From the NCBI GenBank assembly GCA_018417955.1, contig JACTVC010000009.1:310001-374000 (forward strand): 64,000 nucleotides of DNA, given 5' to 3'. The stretch is from Laccaria trichodermophora. Taxonomy: Eukaryota; Basidiomycota; Agaricomycetes; Agaricales; Hydnangiaceae. Below are positions 33,453-43,885 of the stretch, one piece after another (the first letter of the stretch is position 1; each line of letters starts with the position of its first letter). Below the pieces are notes generated by a model. The model saw only the letters and a list, made by a program, of their open reading frames with translations. It was not told the DNA's origin and searched no databases. Both the position numbers and the translations under genes were made by a program.

Positions 33453-33772
33453 TACAACTCAATCTATGACTTCTACATGTGAATTTTATAAGGAAATATG
33501 AGTGCCAAGTCATCAGGATAAGGGGAGTTGAAAAAAACTTACTCTGCTTGATTCCAGTCCTATTCCAGTGGAATTCCAGTGGAATGCTGTGGATTCCACT
33601 GGAATGACTCTATTCCTGCAGGATTCCCCTGGATTCCACTGGAATTCCTCTGGATTCCTCTGGAATTCCTCTGGAATTCCACTGGAATGACTCTATTCCT
33701 GCAGGATTCCCCTGGAATTCCACTGGAATGACCCCATTCCTGCAGGAATAGGTGGGGCACTGTAAAGTACTG

Positions 33773-36700
33773 GCCTGGGACATAATCTGTCCTACTCCCC
33801 CCTTGCCTTCAGTCACGGCCTCACAACCTCCAACTTCGGAGTCCTCTCGAGCTCAAGTCGCCCAAGGAAAGAAAAAAGTTGATTGGGAAGATCACGCCCC
33901 GTGGGAGGATACTTCGGCTAACGTGGAACAAGGCAGAAACCTTGACGAGGGTCTTGAGCCCTCCTTTGGCTTTCAGACACCCTTCAAGAAAGGAGCTCGC
34001 TTCTTCGATACGTCGACTGATGGTACCGGTCTTTCTTCGGATTTCTTCTCTACGCCTGGCCTTAGCTCTGTTACAGACGTTACGGTAGGCTTGGCTACTC
34101 CCTCTAGGACCGAGTTAGGGGAGAATGTTAGAGAGTATGGAGCAAGTCAAGGGATGAGTGCGCTCACCGTAACCAAACGAATCCCCGATACTACTCAAAC
34201 GGCTACTACAGCTCCGACAAACAACCCTTCCGTCAAGAACATTAACACATTTTCATCGAACGGCTTCAGCGGATCCCCGCATATTCCTCCGAACGGAGGT
34301 GGTGGGAATGGTCCCCCCAGAGGTGGCGGCAATGGCCCTCCAAATCCAGGGGGAGGAGGAGGCGGCGACCCAGGAGGAGGCCCCCCCAACCAAGGAGGTG
34401 GAGGAGCGCCAAACCATAACCCACCTTCCCGAACTCCTCAGTTCCACGGCAATCCTAGCGGTGGAAGCGGAGGGGGCGGAGGTGGAGACCCTGGAGGAGG
34501 AGGTGGACCATCAAACAACGATTCTTGGCCTCCAGCCCCCTATGGCAACATACCTGCTTCAATCAAGACCGAATTAAAGGTGGAGCAGTTACCCGAGTGG
34601 GACGGTAACCACTGGACTGCGATCGATTACTTTTGGCAAATCCAACAACTAGCGTACTTAGGAGGGTGGCTTCCCGAAGCGTTAGGCTATTGGCTGTGGT
34701 TCCGTTTAAAAGACAGCTCACCCGTTCGTCGTTGGTTTGTGACTCTACCAATAGCACACCAGAGTTATATGCGATCCCATTATCTGAGGTTTTTAAAGGG
34801 CATCAAAGACGGTTTCCTTGGGCACCGTTGGCAATTGAAGATGAACAATTACTACAATGCCCAATCTTTCAGGGAAAGGAATCATGAAAGGGAATTGCCC
34901 TCGGAATTCATTATAAGACGAATTATATACACACGAATGCTCCTCTCGGTCGATGCTGGGGGGCCCTTAGAAGTCTTTTACATCATGAGAAAAGCACCAG
35001 TGAGCTGGGGGCCGATTTTACTCCTGAGCAGCATTAAGGACTCGAGCGAGTTATACTCGCGAGTTACTGAACACGAGGAGGCACTCTTGGAAGCCTATCG
35101 CGTCGCAAAGGGAGGCCAGACACCTTCCATCGATAACATTGTCACGCAACTCCGGCAGATGGGTTTTGTACAGGAGAGACAAAATCATCAGAGACAGGCG
35201 AACATGGTAGAATACTCTGCTAATACCGATACCATGCCAGTATTCTCTACAGTTGACGCAGTGTCAGCTTCGTCGACAGCCGTTGAAGACCTCAGCTCTG
35301 GGCAACATATCTTACGCGAAGCCTATCAAGTGCTACGGCAGAGACCTCGCCTACCTCCGAAAGGGGGATACCCGTTCTCGAAGAACGACCACGTTACAAC
35401 GAAAATGGGAAAATTGCCCCCTTCTCCGTGCAAATGCTGTGGCAGCGCGAATCATTGGGATAAGGAGTGCCCGGACTGGAACACTTACCTTGAGAGAGCA
35501 AAGCGCTCAGCCAACTCGGTAGGGATTTGGTCCGAAAACGGAGCTGATAAAGCCTATGCGTCAGCGTATTCTGTCTTGCTGAACGAAAGGTTATCAGACC
35601 AAATGGTCAACCAGCCGATATTCCCTGAATCTTCTGCTCAGCAGGATTTTAAGCAGGCATCGTCCGCTCCGCAGACCCCTGCGGGGGAGGCGAGTAAGCC
35701 CAGCGTTGCGGAAGCGTATAAAGCTTCAGTACGGACTACCGTGGAAGAAGTAGAGGACGAGGATGACCTAGCTCACTTGAACAAACCCAAATCTCCAAAA
35801 CACCTATTAGAGAGAATGGATGAGCTAGAATTCGAAGATACCGAAGATTCGGAGAAGGTGGAACCAAACTTTAGATCTCCTCCGCTTCATCCGGTCGAAT
35901 CTGATTCGTTAGAATCAGACTCATCGACGACTGATACCGCAACGAAGGAAGCCCACTCTACTAACACAACGGCGGGACCGCCTACAACAGACTTGAAGGT
36001 CAAGCTGAAGAAGAGACGCTATACGCCCGCAGGGTCTTCAGCTGTAGGAGTCTCCATGGTCGCGGTTCAAGGATGGGTCGGATCTCAGAGGAACGACCAA
36101 ACGGATTTGAGGTTGGATTCGTGCGCTGATGTCACGCTGATATCACAAGAATATTTAGAGACTCTTAAAGATCGTCCCGTGTGTCAGAAAGGTTTAAAGA
36201 TGGATTTGTGGCAACTTACCGACAAAGATGCCAAAATTCAGGGCTACGTCAGGATACCCATTTTCATGGAATCATCGGAAGGAGTGATCATTGAAACTGA
36301 AGCAGAGGCCTACGTCGTTCCTGGCATGACTATTCCTATATTGCTGGGAGAGGATTATCATTTGAATTACGAACTTACTGTCGCGCACCGGATCGATTTC
36401 AGATCAGTCGTTAACTTCTCCGGCGTGCCGTATTCAGTACCTGCTAGAGGTGTGAATCGAACTAGTGACTTTGGTCGAATGCGGCAAAGCGCTACTGCAG
36501 TGGCTAGTTTCATTAAATCAAAGCTGCACAAAAGGAACAAAGCAAAAAAAGCTAGGAACAAGAAGAAATTTGGAGTTGAGAAACGAACAGTACGCGCAGC
36601 AGAAGATTACCGCCTTCGTCCGGAGGAATGTCGGAGGATACGAGTCGACGGTCACTTCGAAGAGGATAGGACCTGGTTGGTCGAGAAAAATCTGTTAGCC

Positions 36701-39700
36701 TCGAATGACGATTCCGCCTTCATCGTTCCCAACGTATTGATTTCGGCCTCTGATCCATGGATTCCCATTTCTAACCCCTCTTCGCATCCGAGAATGATAC
36801 GAAAAGGCGACATCGTAGGTTACTTAGTCGACCCTCAAGAGTTCTTCGACGCGCCAAGCTCAGAGGAGGAATTTGAAAAGCTCGCTCGCTCGGCGCAAGC
36901 CATAGCGGCCATCATAGCCATTTCTTCAGAAGAGATCCAAAGGGAAACCCCGCAGAAATCAGAGACTCCCGAGGACGATAAAGCGTTCACAAATCCAACG
37001 ATGGAAGTAACTCCAGACGAGGAAGTGGAAGCTTTTGGCCCCAAGACTGCAGAATTGCCGGATTTGACGACATACCCCTCAGAGAAAATGGAAGAACTGC
37101 TGGACGTAGGCTCCCTCCCAGAACATTTGAGAGAAAGAGCTTGGGAGATGCTGAAGCGGCGCCAGCGAGCATTCGGGTTCGATGGTCGATTAGGTCACCA
37201 CCCTAGCAAAGTACATATCAGGACTGTGGACGGCCAAGTTCCGATTGCAGTCCCGATGTATGGTTCGTCACCTGCTAAAAGAGCGGTTATGGATGAACAA
37301 TTGGATAAATGGTTTGAGTTAGACGTTATAGAACCCTCCAAGAGCCCTTGGAGTGCTCCTGTGGTTATCGCCTACCGAAACGGTAAACCACGGTTCTGCG
37401 TCGACTACCGGAAGCTCAATGCTGCAACCACACCGGACGAGTTTCCTATTCCGAGACAGTCTGAAATTTTGTCGTCGTTATCAGGTGCCCAAGTCCTGTC
37501 TTCTTTGGATGCTCTGTCAGGCTTTACGCAGTTAGAAATGCATGAGGATGACATCGAAAAAACTGCGTTTAGGACGCATAGAGGTCTTTTTCAATTTAAG
37601 AGAATGCCATTTGGTTTACGGAACGGTCCTTCCATTTTCCAACGGGTCATGCAGGGCATTCTAGCCCCCTACCTGTGGATATTCTGCCTGGTATACATAG
37701 ACGACATAGTGATTTACTCTAAGACCTACGAGGATCACATTGATCACCTAGATAAAGTACTGGAAGCCATCGAACGTGCGGGAATCACTCTGTCCCCAGT
37801 GAAATGCCATCTCTTCTACTCCTCCATCCTCTTGCTCGGCCACAAAGTCTCGCGTTTAGGTCTGTCGACCCACGCCGAGAAAGTCCGTGCGATTCTCGAG
37901 CTCCAACGTCCTTCTAAGTTGTCCCAGCTCCAGACGTTTTTGGGCATGGCGGTCTACTTCTCCGCTTTCATTCCTTATTACTCAGATCGTTGCTACCCGC
38001 TTTTCCAGCTCTTACGGAAAGGAGCGAAGTGGTCGTGGACAGCCGAATGCGAAACAGCCTTTGAATCAATTAAGTCAGCGCTACAGGAAGCGCCAGTGCT
38101 CGGGCATCCGATAGAAGGCTTACCGTATTGGTTATACACTGATGCATCCGATGAGGCATTGGGATGTGCCCTCCAGCAGATACAACCGATCGCGATCAGA
38201 GACCTGAAAGGGACGAGGCTGTATTCTCAACTGGAAAAAGCCCACAATACGGGGAGGAAACCACCTAGCCTGGTGGTGCAACTGCCTTCAGCCTTGAAAG
38301 ATGGGTTGATAGCCGAAGACTGGGCTGAAAAGTTTGAGGACACTATAGTCTATATCGAGCGCGTAATCGCTTATTGGTCGCGCACCTTCAAACCAGCTGA
38401 AACCCGATATTCCACAACAGAGCGCAAAGCGTTAGCAGCTAAAGAAGGCTTAGTAAAGTTTCAGCCATTCATCGAGGGGGAGAAACTAACCTTGATAACT
38501 GATCACGCGGCGTTACAATGGGCAAAGACCTACGAAAATTCGAACTGCCGCCTAGCGGCATGGGGGACGGTCTTCTCAGCATATGCTCCCCAGCTTTCCA
38601 TCGTCCACCGACCTGGTAGGAAGCACTCTAATGTCGATCCTCTCTCCAGATTATACCGCGCACCACCTCCTCAAGACTCTCCGGCGAAAGACAATTCTAC
38701 AGCACTTGAGATGAGCCCAACCCACGTGGACTTCTCCTCCAACCCCTCTATGGGTAAGGCGGCGTTCATAGCCCTCAGTATTCACGACTGCCTGCAGGAA
38801 ACTAAGGAAGTTTCTATCAATACCCGAAACTCTATGTGGAAAAATAAAACACCAACCAAGGCTACCGACGAAGCTGCTGAACTATCAGCGAGGACGAACG
38901 AAGAACCAACTCGAGCGGGGGAGACAGGCTCGGATCCTTCGGACGCGTACTGGGGTGCCACGAATCCCCCACCGAACGTTTTAGTTCACCTAGACGATAA
39001 CGTGAAACGAGAATGGGTAAAGGCATACCATAGTGATCCTCACTTAGTTAAGATTTGGGAAGACCCGAAATCGCTAGTGGAGAATTGGACGCCCGGACAT
39101 AGATTTTTCAGAGACCCCGATGGTCTTCTATTCTTCAGGGACGCGGATTACCAACCCAGGCTATGTGTTCCTTCAGAAAAGAGGAGGTTGTTGCTAGAGG
39201 AAGCACACGAGCAGGCCTACGAAGGTGCCCACCAAGGACTGGAGAAACTATGGCAAAAACTTAGCGGACGATTCTATTGGAAAAGGATGAAAGCTGACAT
39301 TGTGAGATTCGTTCAAACCTGCGACATATGTCAGAAGATCAAGCACCCAAACTTCAATAAGTATGGCTACCTGATACCAAATCCCATTCCTACCCGCCCT
39401 TATCAATCAATTTCAATGGACTTTATAGTAAACTTACCCTGGTCGGAAGGTTATAACGCGATTCACGTGACAGTGGACAGACTGACGAAACACGGAACCT
39501 TCACGCCGACTACGACCGGGTTAGATGCAGAGGACTTCGGTGCTCTCTTTGTGAAGAAAATAGCCTGCCGCTTCGGGTTGCCTGAGAGCATTATCTGCGA
39601 TCGCGACCCTCGTTGGACGTCAGATTTTTGGAAAGGGGTAGCGAAATACCTACGCACCAAGATGTCGCTATCCTCCTCCCATCACCCCCAACACGACGGA

Positions 39701-40489
39701 CAAACCGAAATAGTTAATCGGTTTCTTGAAGTCATGATCCGGGCTTTCACTGCGAACCACAAGGAAACTTGGGCGCTATGGCTGCCGTTGCTGGAATGGG
39801 CATACAATTCCAGTGTCCATTCATCCACGGGCGCGACGCCGAACTTCCTTATGTTCGGTTTCGAGCCGCGCACACCTGTCAACTTTCTGATCCCTAGAGA
39901 CGCTAAAGGGAAAGAGGTCATAAGGACAAGCTCAGAGGAATGGTTAGCACACCTGCAAATGCACAGGGACAGCGCTAGACAAGCGATTGCCCACGCACAG
40001 CACCACCAAGCCCAGGAACATAACAAGGGACGTCGAGCGCTCGACCTGAAAGAGGGAGATAAAGTCCTGGTAAACCCCCACTCTTTAGAATGGGCGGAAG
40101 CTAAAGGAGAGGGAGCCAAACTTACGACGCGGTGGATCGGCCCATTCGAAATCCTCCAGAAAGTCAACCCAAACGTCTATCGTTTACGAATGGGCGACAA
40201 CTACCCAGGATCCCCCATCATCAATGTGCAACACTTAAAGAAGTACGAAATCGATACAACTTACCCAGACAGATCAATCCTGCCGGACTCCTTCGTACGA
40301 AGACCTGAATCTAAGGAATTCGAGGTAGAGAGGATAGTAGGACACAAGAGGGTAGGCAAGAAAGCAGCCTTGAGATACTTGGTTCGATGGGCGGATTACG
40401 GGCCGCAGTTCGACACGTGGGCTACAGCCACAGATCTCAAGAACTCGCCACTCCTCTTAAAGGAGTATCGTTCGGAACATAACCTTTGA
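33773..40489 (+). CDS. Element B Gag-Pol polyprotein
   Basis: One uninterrupted frame. After a Gly/Pro/Asn-rich linker (34270-34530) comes the gag capsid region (LPEWDGNHWTAIDYFWQIQQ, LRFLKGIKDGFLG), a zinc knuckle CKCCGSANHWDKEC (35429-35469), an aspartic protease with LDSCADVTLIS (36114-36146; Cys instead of the usual Gly), reverse transcriptase with YIDD (37690 region) and FCVDYRKLN, RNase H (YTDASDEALG, ITDHAALQW), integrase with HHCC (HEQAYEGAH ... CDICQ) and the catalytic triad (SMDFIV, ICDRDPRW, HPQHDGQTEI-VNRFLE), and a chromodomain at the end (EFEVERIVGHKR, YLVRWADYGPQFDTW). All catalytic residues look intact, so only the gag interruption disables the copy. Confidence 0.95.
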   Translation, partial: AWDIICPTPPLPSVTASQPPTSESSRAQVAQGKKKVDWEDHAPWEDTSANVEQGRNLDEGLEPSFGFQTPFKKGARFFDTSTDGTGLSSDFFSTPGLSSVTDVTVGLATPSRTELGENVREYGASQGMSALTVTKRIPDTTQTATTAPTNNPSVKNINTFSSNGFSGSPHIPPNGGGGNGPPRGGGNGPPNPGGGGGGDPGGGPPNQGGGGAPNHNPPSRTPQFHGNPSGGSGGGGGGDPGGGGGPSNNDSWPPAPYGNIPASIKTELKVEQLPEWDGNHWTAIDYFWQIQQLAYLGGWLPEALGYWLWFRLKDSSPVRRWFVTLPIAHQSYMRSHYLRFLKGIKDGFLGHRWQLKMNNYYNAQSFRERNHERELPSEFIIRRIIYTRMLLSVDAGGPLEVFYIMRKAPVSWGPILLLSSIKDSSELYSRVTEHEEALLEAYRVAKGGQTPSIDNIVTQLRQMGFVQERQNHQRQANMVEYSANTDTMPVFSTVDAVSASSTAVEDLSSGQHILREAYQVLRQRPRLPPKGGYPFSKNDHVTTKMGKLPPSPCKCCGSANHWDKECPDWNTYLERAKRSANSVGIWSENGADKAYASAYSVLLNERLSDQMVNQPIFPESSAQQDFKQASSAPQTPAGEASKPSVAEAYKASVRTTVEEVEDEDDLAHLNKPKSPKHLLERMDELEFEDTEDSEKVEPNFRSPPLHPVESDSLESDSSTTDTATKEAHSTNTTAGPPTTDLKVKLKKRRYTPAGSSAVGVSMVAVQGWVGSQRNDQTDLRLDSCADVTLISQEYLETLKDRPVCQKGLKMDLWQLTDKDAKIQGYVRIPIFMESSEGVIIETEAEAYVVPGMTIPILLGEDYHLNYELTVAHRIDFRSVVNFSGVPYSVPARGVNRTSDFGRMRQSATAVASFIKSKLHKRNKAKKARNKKKFGVEKRTVRAAEDYRLRPEECRRIRVDGHFEEDRTWLVEKNLLASNDDSAFIVPNVLISASDPWIPISNPSSHPRMIRKGDIVGYLVDPQEFFDAPSSEEEFEKLARSAQAIAAIIAISSEEIQRETPQKSETPEDDKAFTNPTMEVTPDEEVEAFGPKTAELPDLTTYPSEKMEELLDVGSLPEHLRERAWEMLKRRQRAFGFDGRLGHHPSKVHIRTVDGQVPIAVPMYGSSPAKRAVMDEQLDKWFELDVIEPSKSPWSAPVVIAYRNGKPRFCVDYRKLNAATTPDEFPIPRQSEILSSLSGAQVLSSLDALSGFTQLEMHEDDIEKTAFRTHRGLFQFKRMPFGLRNGPSIFQRVMQGILAPYLWIFCLVYIDDIVIYSKTYEDHIDHLDKVLEAIERAGITLSPVKCHLFYSSILLLGHKVSRLGLSTHAEKVRAILELQRPSKLSQLQTFLGMAVYFSAFIPYYSDRCYPLFQLLRKGAKWSWTAECETAFESIKSALQEAPVLGHPIEGLPYWLYTDASDEALGCALQQIQPIAIRDLKGTRLYSQLEKAHNTGRKPPSLVVQLPSALKDGLIAEDWAEKFEDTIVYIERVIAYWSRTFKPAETRYSTTERKALAAKEGLVKFQPFIEGEKLTLITDHAALQWAKTYENSNCRLAAWGTVFSAYAPQLSIVHRPGRKHSNVDPLSRLYRAPPPQDSPAKDNSTALEMSPTHVDFSSNPSMGKAAFIALSIHDCLQETKEVSINTRNSMWKNKTPTKATDEAAELSARTNEEPTRAGETGSDPSDAYWGATNPPPNVLVHLDDNVKREWVKAYHSDPHLVKIWEDPKSLVENWTPGHRFFRDPDGLLFFRDADYQPRLCVPSEKRRLLLEEAHEQAYEGAHQGLEKLWQKLSGRFYWKRMKADIVRFVQTCDICQKIKHPNFNKYGYLIPNPIPTRPYQSISMDFIVNLPWSEGYNAIHVTVDRLTKHGTFTPTTTGLDAEDFGALFVKKIACRFGLPESIICDRDPRWTSDFWKGVAKYLRTKMSLSSSHHPQHDGQTEIVNRFLEVMIRAFTANHKETWALWLPLLEWAYNSSVHSSTGATPNFLMFGFEPRTPVNFLIPRDAKGKEVIRTSSEEWLAHLQMHRDSARQAIAHAQHHQAQEHNKGRRALDLKEGDKVLVNPHSLEWAEAKGEGAKLTTRWIGPFEILQKVNPNVYRLRMGDNYPGSPIINVQHLKKYEIDTTYPDRSILPDSFVRRPESKEFEVERIVGHKRVGKKAALRYLVRWADYGPQFDTWATATDLKNSPLLLKEYRSEHNL

Positions 40490-40623
40490 AGCAAGCACGT
40501 TATATTTATCTTATGCCCATCTCTTCTCGTATCTTCCGCTTTTATTTTCATTCTGTATTTTTTTAACCATTCTATTTTTTCTTTTCAGTTGCAGGAACGG
40601 ACACACATTGCATCCATTGCCTC

Positions 40624-43383
40624 TTGATCCGATCATCCCATCGATCGAAGCCACGTTCCTATTCAAAACTAGCCCCTCATACGAGCCCTACTTCTTCTCA
40701 CCTTTCTGCCTCTACTGTCACTCGGCGGGACTGTCCACGAGTACCAGTAGGTGGACGGCCGATCTTGCAGTGGACTGTCCTGCTCGATTTAGCCTGGATG
40801 GAATCTCCAATTTATCACCTGAACCCTCTTGCTACCACGACGATCAGAGCAGACACTGATGCAGTTTGGGTAGGTCTGAATTCCGACACATCGCTCATCC
40901 TGGACGCCGCGATAATATTCAGAAACTTACCTGATCCTGGCTGGAGTGAGGACGACTTCTCCGATTCAGGTCAAATTTTGCCCTTCGACAATGCCAGGGA
41001 CCCAGACTGGTACCGATTCGAGGAACAATGGGCCCCCTGGACACCGACGTCATTCATTGCACAACAACGACCTTGGTACGACCTTCTCGAAACCGCGGTA
41101 CCGGTTGAAGAAAGGGACGAGGGTTGGTCAATGGCAGAAATCCAACGCCACGAATACTCTCTCGATCTCACGCAAGTTCAGTCATGCATCCGTTACGTCG
41201 TCGAGTTCGACGAACGCGCATCCCCCCGCATGACAGTGCCAGGAGTGTTCCCCATGGAACGTTTAGCTAAAACTTACCCCACGCAGAAACTCGTCCAGAT
41301 CAACGCAGCCAAAGTGAAACGTTCAGTCTTACACTCCATTGGATGGTTAGCCTGGTGGACTACGACTATCGTCCATTGGGAAAAGGGTCTCGCCGACTCA
41401 GTCGTTCACCAAATATCGTCGATCCTTTCTACGGTCAAAAGCAGGAGGGGTGTCATTTGTGACCTCGACAGGGACTGGCAATCAATCAACATTCCTCTAT
41501 ACATCCACAACAATATCCCTTTCTTTTACCTATGGGATTTCGAGGCACGATCCGACGAGAGGTTCAGTCGACTCAACCCAGGCCTTAACCTGACTTATTG
41601 GGCAGTACGGCAGGGGAAGCAACTGACACTAATTCCTGATCTCAAAGAAACAGATATCAACAAAGTCGCCCTTCAAGCTACTAAATTAGATCATTTCTTT
41701 CAACAGGTATTCACGTATGAAGGAACGGACGAGGCGCCCATTCTCCATACCTACTCCGCCTTCATCATCGACTTCGAAGGATGGAAGAGGAGACCCGTTA
41801 AGCGCGACGACGCAATGCTCGCCTTCCTCGCGAAATTCTACCACTACAAGGTCTTAGAGGAGGAGGGAGACAACGAGTACAAGACCGTCATATTCTGGAG
41901 ATGGAGGAAGAGGTCACCGCGAGATGAATATCTAAGGCGTCAATACAAAGCATCGCTGCCAGGAGAAGAACCCGCATATCTAATCCGCGAAGAATACCGG
42001 TTCGACTGTGCCCCCAGAGCTGGAATCACATACGACCGTGAGACCGGCCTCATCACACCACGACGAGACCGCCAGAGTCCCTCACTCCTCGAACGATTGG
42101 GTGGAACACGACCTCTTCAAGATCGCCTTTCGAATGTCACACATACCATCGACACATCCCCGGGAACACACGACAGTTCCACTGACGACGACCTAGCCTT
42201 CATCAGATTCGTAGAAATCCCAGACACCCTCTATCACCCTCGTGCCGTGAACAGCCCTGCTGCGTGGATTCGTTTCAACGAGAAAAAGCTCGAACAAGCT
42301 CGACGTCAGACCGCCGGAAACCGAGCAGCACAAGGAGATAACCCCTCTCCATATCGACGTTCGCAATCGCCAACCTGCTTATCTGACCCCTTCTTCGCAT
42401 CGCATGAGAGAACGGAGGTCATGTTCAGGAGGATGTTGAAGGATGAGTCGGCAAAGATCACCTACACCGAAAGCACATGGTTCGCACCAGGTTTTGCATG
42501 GAACACGGACTTCCTGGAAACGGCCTACATCTTCATCCCGGACGTCGAAAGTGAAGCGCGGCTACGGTACTGGGCTAACTGCTGGGACACCATCAGGCCA
42601 GTGCACAGACTCATGTCCACGGCAATTGAACACGGCCTTAAATTCCATCTAGCACTACCTCAGGATCGTCTACGACAATTCCGTCCAATAATCGTGGATA
42701 GCCTCGACCGCTCTTCAGCTTCGTCCCTGTACACCACAGGATTTCAAGAACCCAATCTACCCCCAGCGGAGAACACCACTACTTTCTGCACACAGTACCT
42801 CGCAAGAATGAACGACTTGCTTCGCCGCCCGCATGCACGAGCTTTCATCAGAGAAGGAGGACAGTTCAGCTGGATCGCTAGGCGATGGACAGGCGTACGC
42901 CTTGTGGAAGAATTCATGTCCGGCCCATCCATCCAAGTCACCGTCCACAACAGGGGCTTTTATGACTCCGCATCAGAGGACGCTTCATACCTCTCCCACG
43001 ACGCCGTCTCTGAACAGGAGAAAGACTTACTCCTTGGCTATTGCCCCGGCGCGAATGGCTGCTCAGGAAAATGGCTATTTCCACCAGCAGGGATCTTCGA
43101 GAACAATTTCGAGCTCTGGACCGGCGAATGGAACGCAGCTTTGGACCATATCTACGGAAGGCTTGCGAACGACATCGCCAGAGGAAAAGGGAAGCTACGT
43201 ACAAGGGAGAAGTGGAAGAATTGGGTCAGGAACAACGAACGAGGCCAACGGCGACCAAGATACTTACCTACTACTCAAGACTTTACAGACGTCATGGAGG
43301 GGATTTCTCGAGCGGGACTACGACCCACCTGGCACAAACAGCGACTCGATGACATTACGTTTCCGGAACAACGATTGGATTAA
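40624..43383 (+). CDS. Uncharacterised 919-aa ORF after pol in element B
   Basis: It starts 135 bp after the pol stop and ends 26 bp before the 3' LTR, so it is part of the element. The frame is fully open. The product is rich in Trp, Tyr, Arg and Asp, with repeated aromatic segments (WLAWWTTTIVHWEKG, FFYLWDFEARSDERF, VIFWRWRKRSPRDEY) and a CPGANGC motif near the end. No signal peptide, clear membrane helix or known domain is visible. Such large ORFs at the Env position are not standard for chromoviruses. Element A has a shorter ORF at the same place. Function unknown; element replication, packaging or targeting are only possibilities. Confidence 0.75.
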   Translation: MIRSSHRSKPRSYSKLAPHTSPTSSHLSASTVTRRDCPRVPVGGRPILQWTVLLDLAWMESPIYHLNPLATTTIRADTDAVWVGLNSDTSLILDAAIIFRNLPDPGWSEDDFSDSGQILPFDNARDPDWYRFEEQWAPWTPTSFIAQQRPWYDLLETAVPVEERDEGWSMAEIQRHEYSLDLTQVQSCIRYVVEFDERASPRMTVPGVFPMERLAKTYPTQKLVQINAAKVKRSVLHSIGWLAWWTTTIVHWEKGLADSVVHQISSILSTVKSRRGVICDLDRDWQSINIPLYIHNNIPFFYLWDFEARSDERFSRLNPGLNLTYWAVRQGKQLTLIPDLKETDINKVALQATKLDHFFQQVFTYEGTDEAPILHTYSAFIIDFEGWKRRPVKRDDAMLAFLAKFYHYKVLEEEGDNEYKTVIFWRWRKRSPRDEYLRRQYKASLPGEEPAYLIREEYRFDCAPRAGITYDRETGLITPRRDRQSPSLLERLGGTRPLQDRLSNVTHTIDTSPGTHDSSTDDDLAFIRFVEIPDTLYHPRAVNSPAAWIRFNEKKLEQARRQTAGNRAAQGDNPSPYRRSQSPTCLSDPFFASHERTEVMFRRMLKDESAKITYTESTWFAPGFAWNTDFLETAYIFIPDVESEARLRYWANCWDTIRPVHRLMSTAIEHGLKFHLALPQDRLRQFRPIIVDSLDRSSASSLYTTGFQEPNLPPAENTTTFCTQYLARMNDLLRRPHARAFIREGGQFSWIARRWTGVRLVEEFMSGPSIQVTVHNRGFYDSASEDASYLSHDAVSEQEKDLLLGYCPGANGCSGKWLFPPAGIFENNFELWTGEWNAALDHIYGRLANDIARGKGKLRTREKWKNWVRNNERGQRRPRYLPTTQDFTDVMEGISRAGLRPTWHKQRLDDITFPEQRLD

Positions 43384-43408
43384 GCGGAAAGTGGAAAGTG
43401 GGGGGCTT

Positions 43409-43885
43409 TGTAACACGATAGTACAGTAAGCCTTCGCCATCTCTACATCTCATACTATGATACTTCCCACTCCCCGAGATTCAACTCTCGTTCCGCCACT
43501 TTGTGTTTCATTTTCTTACCACGTTATTACTTTTCGTTACATAAGCGTTGTACTTACACCTCATGTTCTACATGAGGTGAAGATATCTTCTTTTACCACC
43601 AACTACTCTGTATCGCTCAATACATAGCCCTACTAACGGCTATATCAAGCTCTCAGAGAACTTGGGACTACAAGAGGCCGTCAGCGCAGTTACTGTCATC
43701 TTCACTGGAACTGTCCGTGAAGATCGGGATACGAGTTCCGTGAACTGTCACGTTCTACGATCCCGCGCGTCTAGCCGTCTTATCCGACCTCTGCGAAGGT
43801 CTTCACACCTTTGTTCGTGTATCCGTCAGACTCACTATGACTGTCCCACTTCCTTGAGGACACTTACGCAAGAAAGTGTTCCACA
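43409..43885 (+). repeat. 3' LTR of element B
   Basis: 477 bp, 99% identical to the 5' LTR. Purine tract GGAAAGTGGAAAGTGGGGGG lies just before. The hairpin is repeated at 43557-43579. Confidence 0.95.

Larger units (their letters stand above)
32053..33772. mobile_element. Nested non-autonomous DNA element, hAT-like, 1,720 bp
   Basis: The flanks are GCCTGGGA at 32045-32052 and 33773-33780, an 8-bp direct repeat. The ends share an inverted CAGTGCCCC(A/C)CCTATTCCTGCAGGAAT (32063 and 33762), with weaker pairing outwards to the duplication. 1,720 + 8 is divisible by 3 and the gag frame is kept on both sides, which supports these edges. Subterminal regions repeat ATTCCAGTGGAATTCC-type motifs. The middle is strongly strand-biased (CA- and C-rich) with no transposase. 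The 8-bp duplication and CAG-type end suggest hAT; this class call is inference. Confidence 0.75.
30405..43885 (+). mobile_element. Full-length Ty3/gypsy chromovirus (element B), with nested insertion
   Basis: 13,481 bp: 477-bp LTRs at both ends, 5-bp target duplication GTGAA, gag-pol in one frame, a second ORF after pol, and a purine tract (GGAAAGTGGGGGG) before the 3' LTR. Without the nested 1,720-bp element plus one 8-bp duplication it would be 11,753 bp. The LTRs differ at only three sites I could find, all transitions, so the insertion is recent. It interrupts a reductase gene. Confidence 0.95.

Noticed and set aside
32102..33501. Two long plus-strand ORFs (267 and 383 aa), His/Pro/Thr-rich
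   Set aside because: They overlap in different frames inside a low-complexity, strand-biased segment of the nested element; no domain, composition explained by CA- and CT-repeats.
34195..34577. Gly/Pro-rich ORFs on both strands
   Set aside because: They are shadows of the Gly-rich linker of Gag-Pol.
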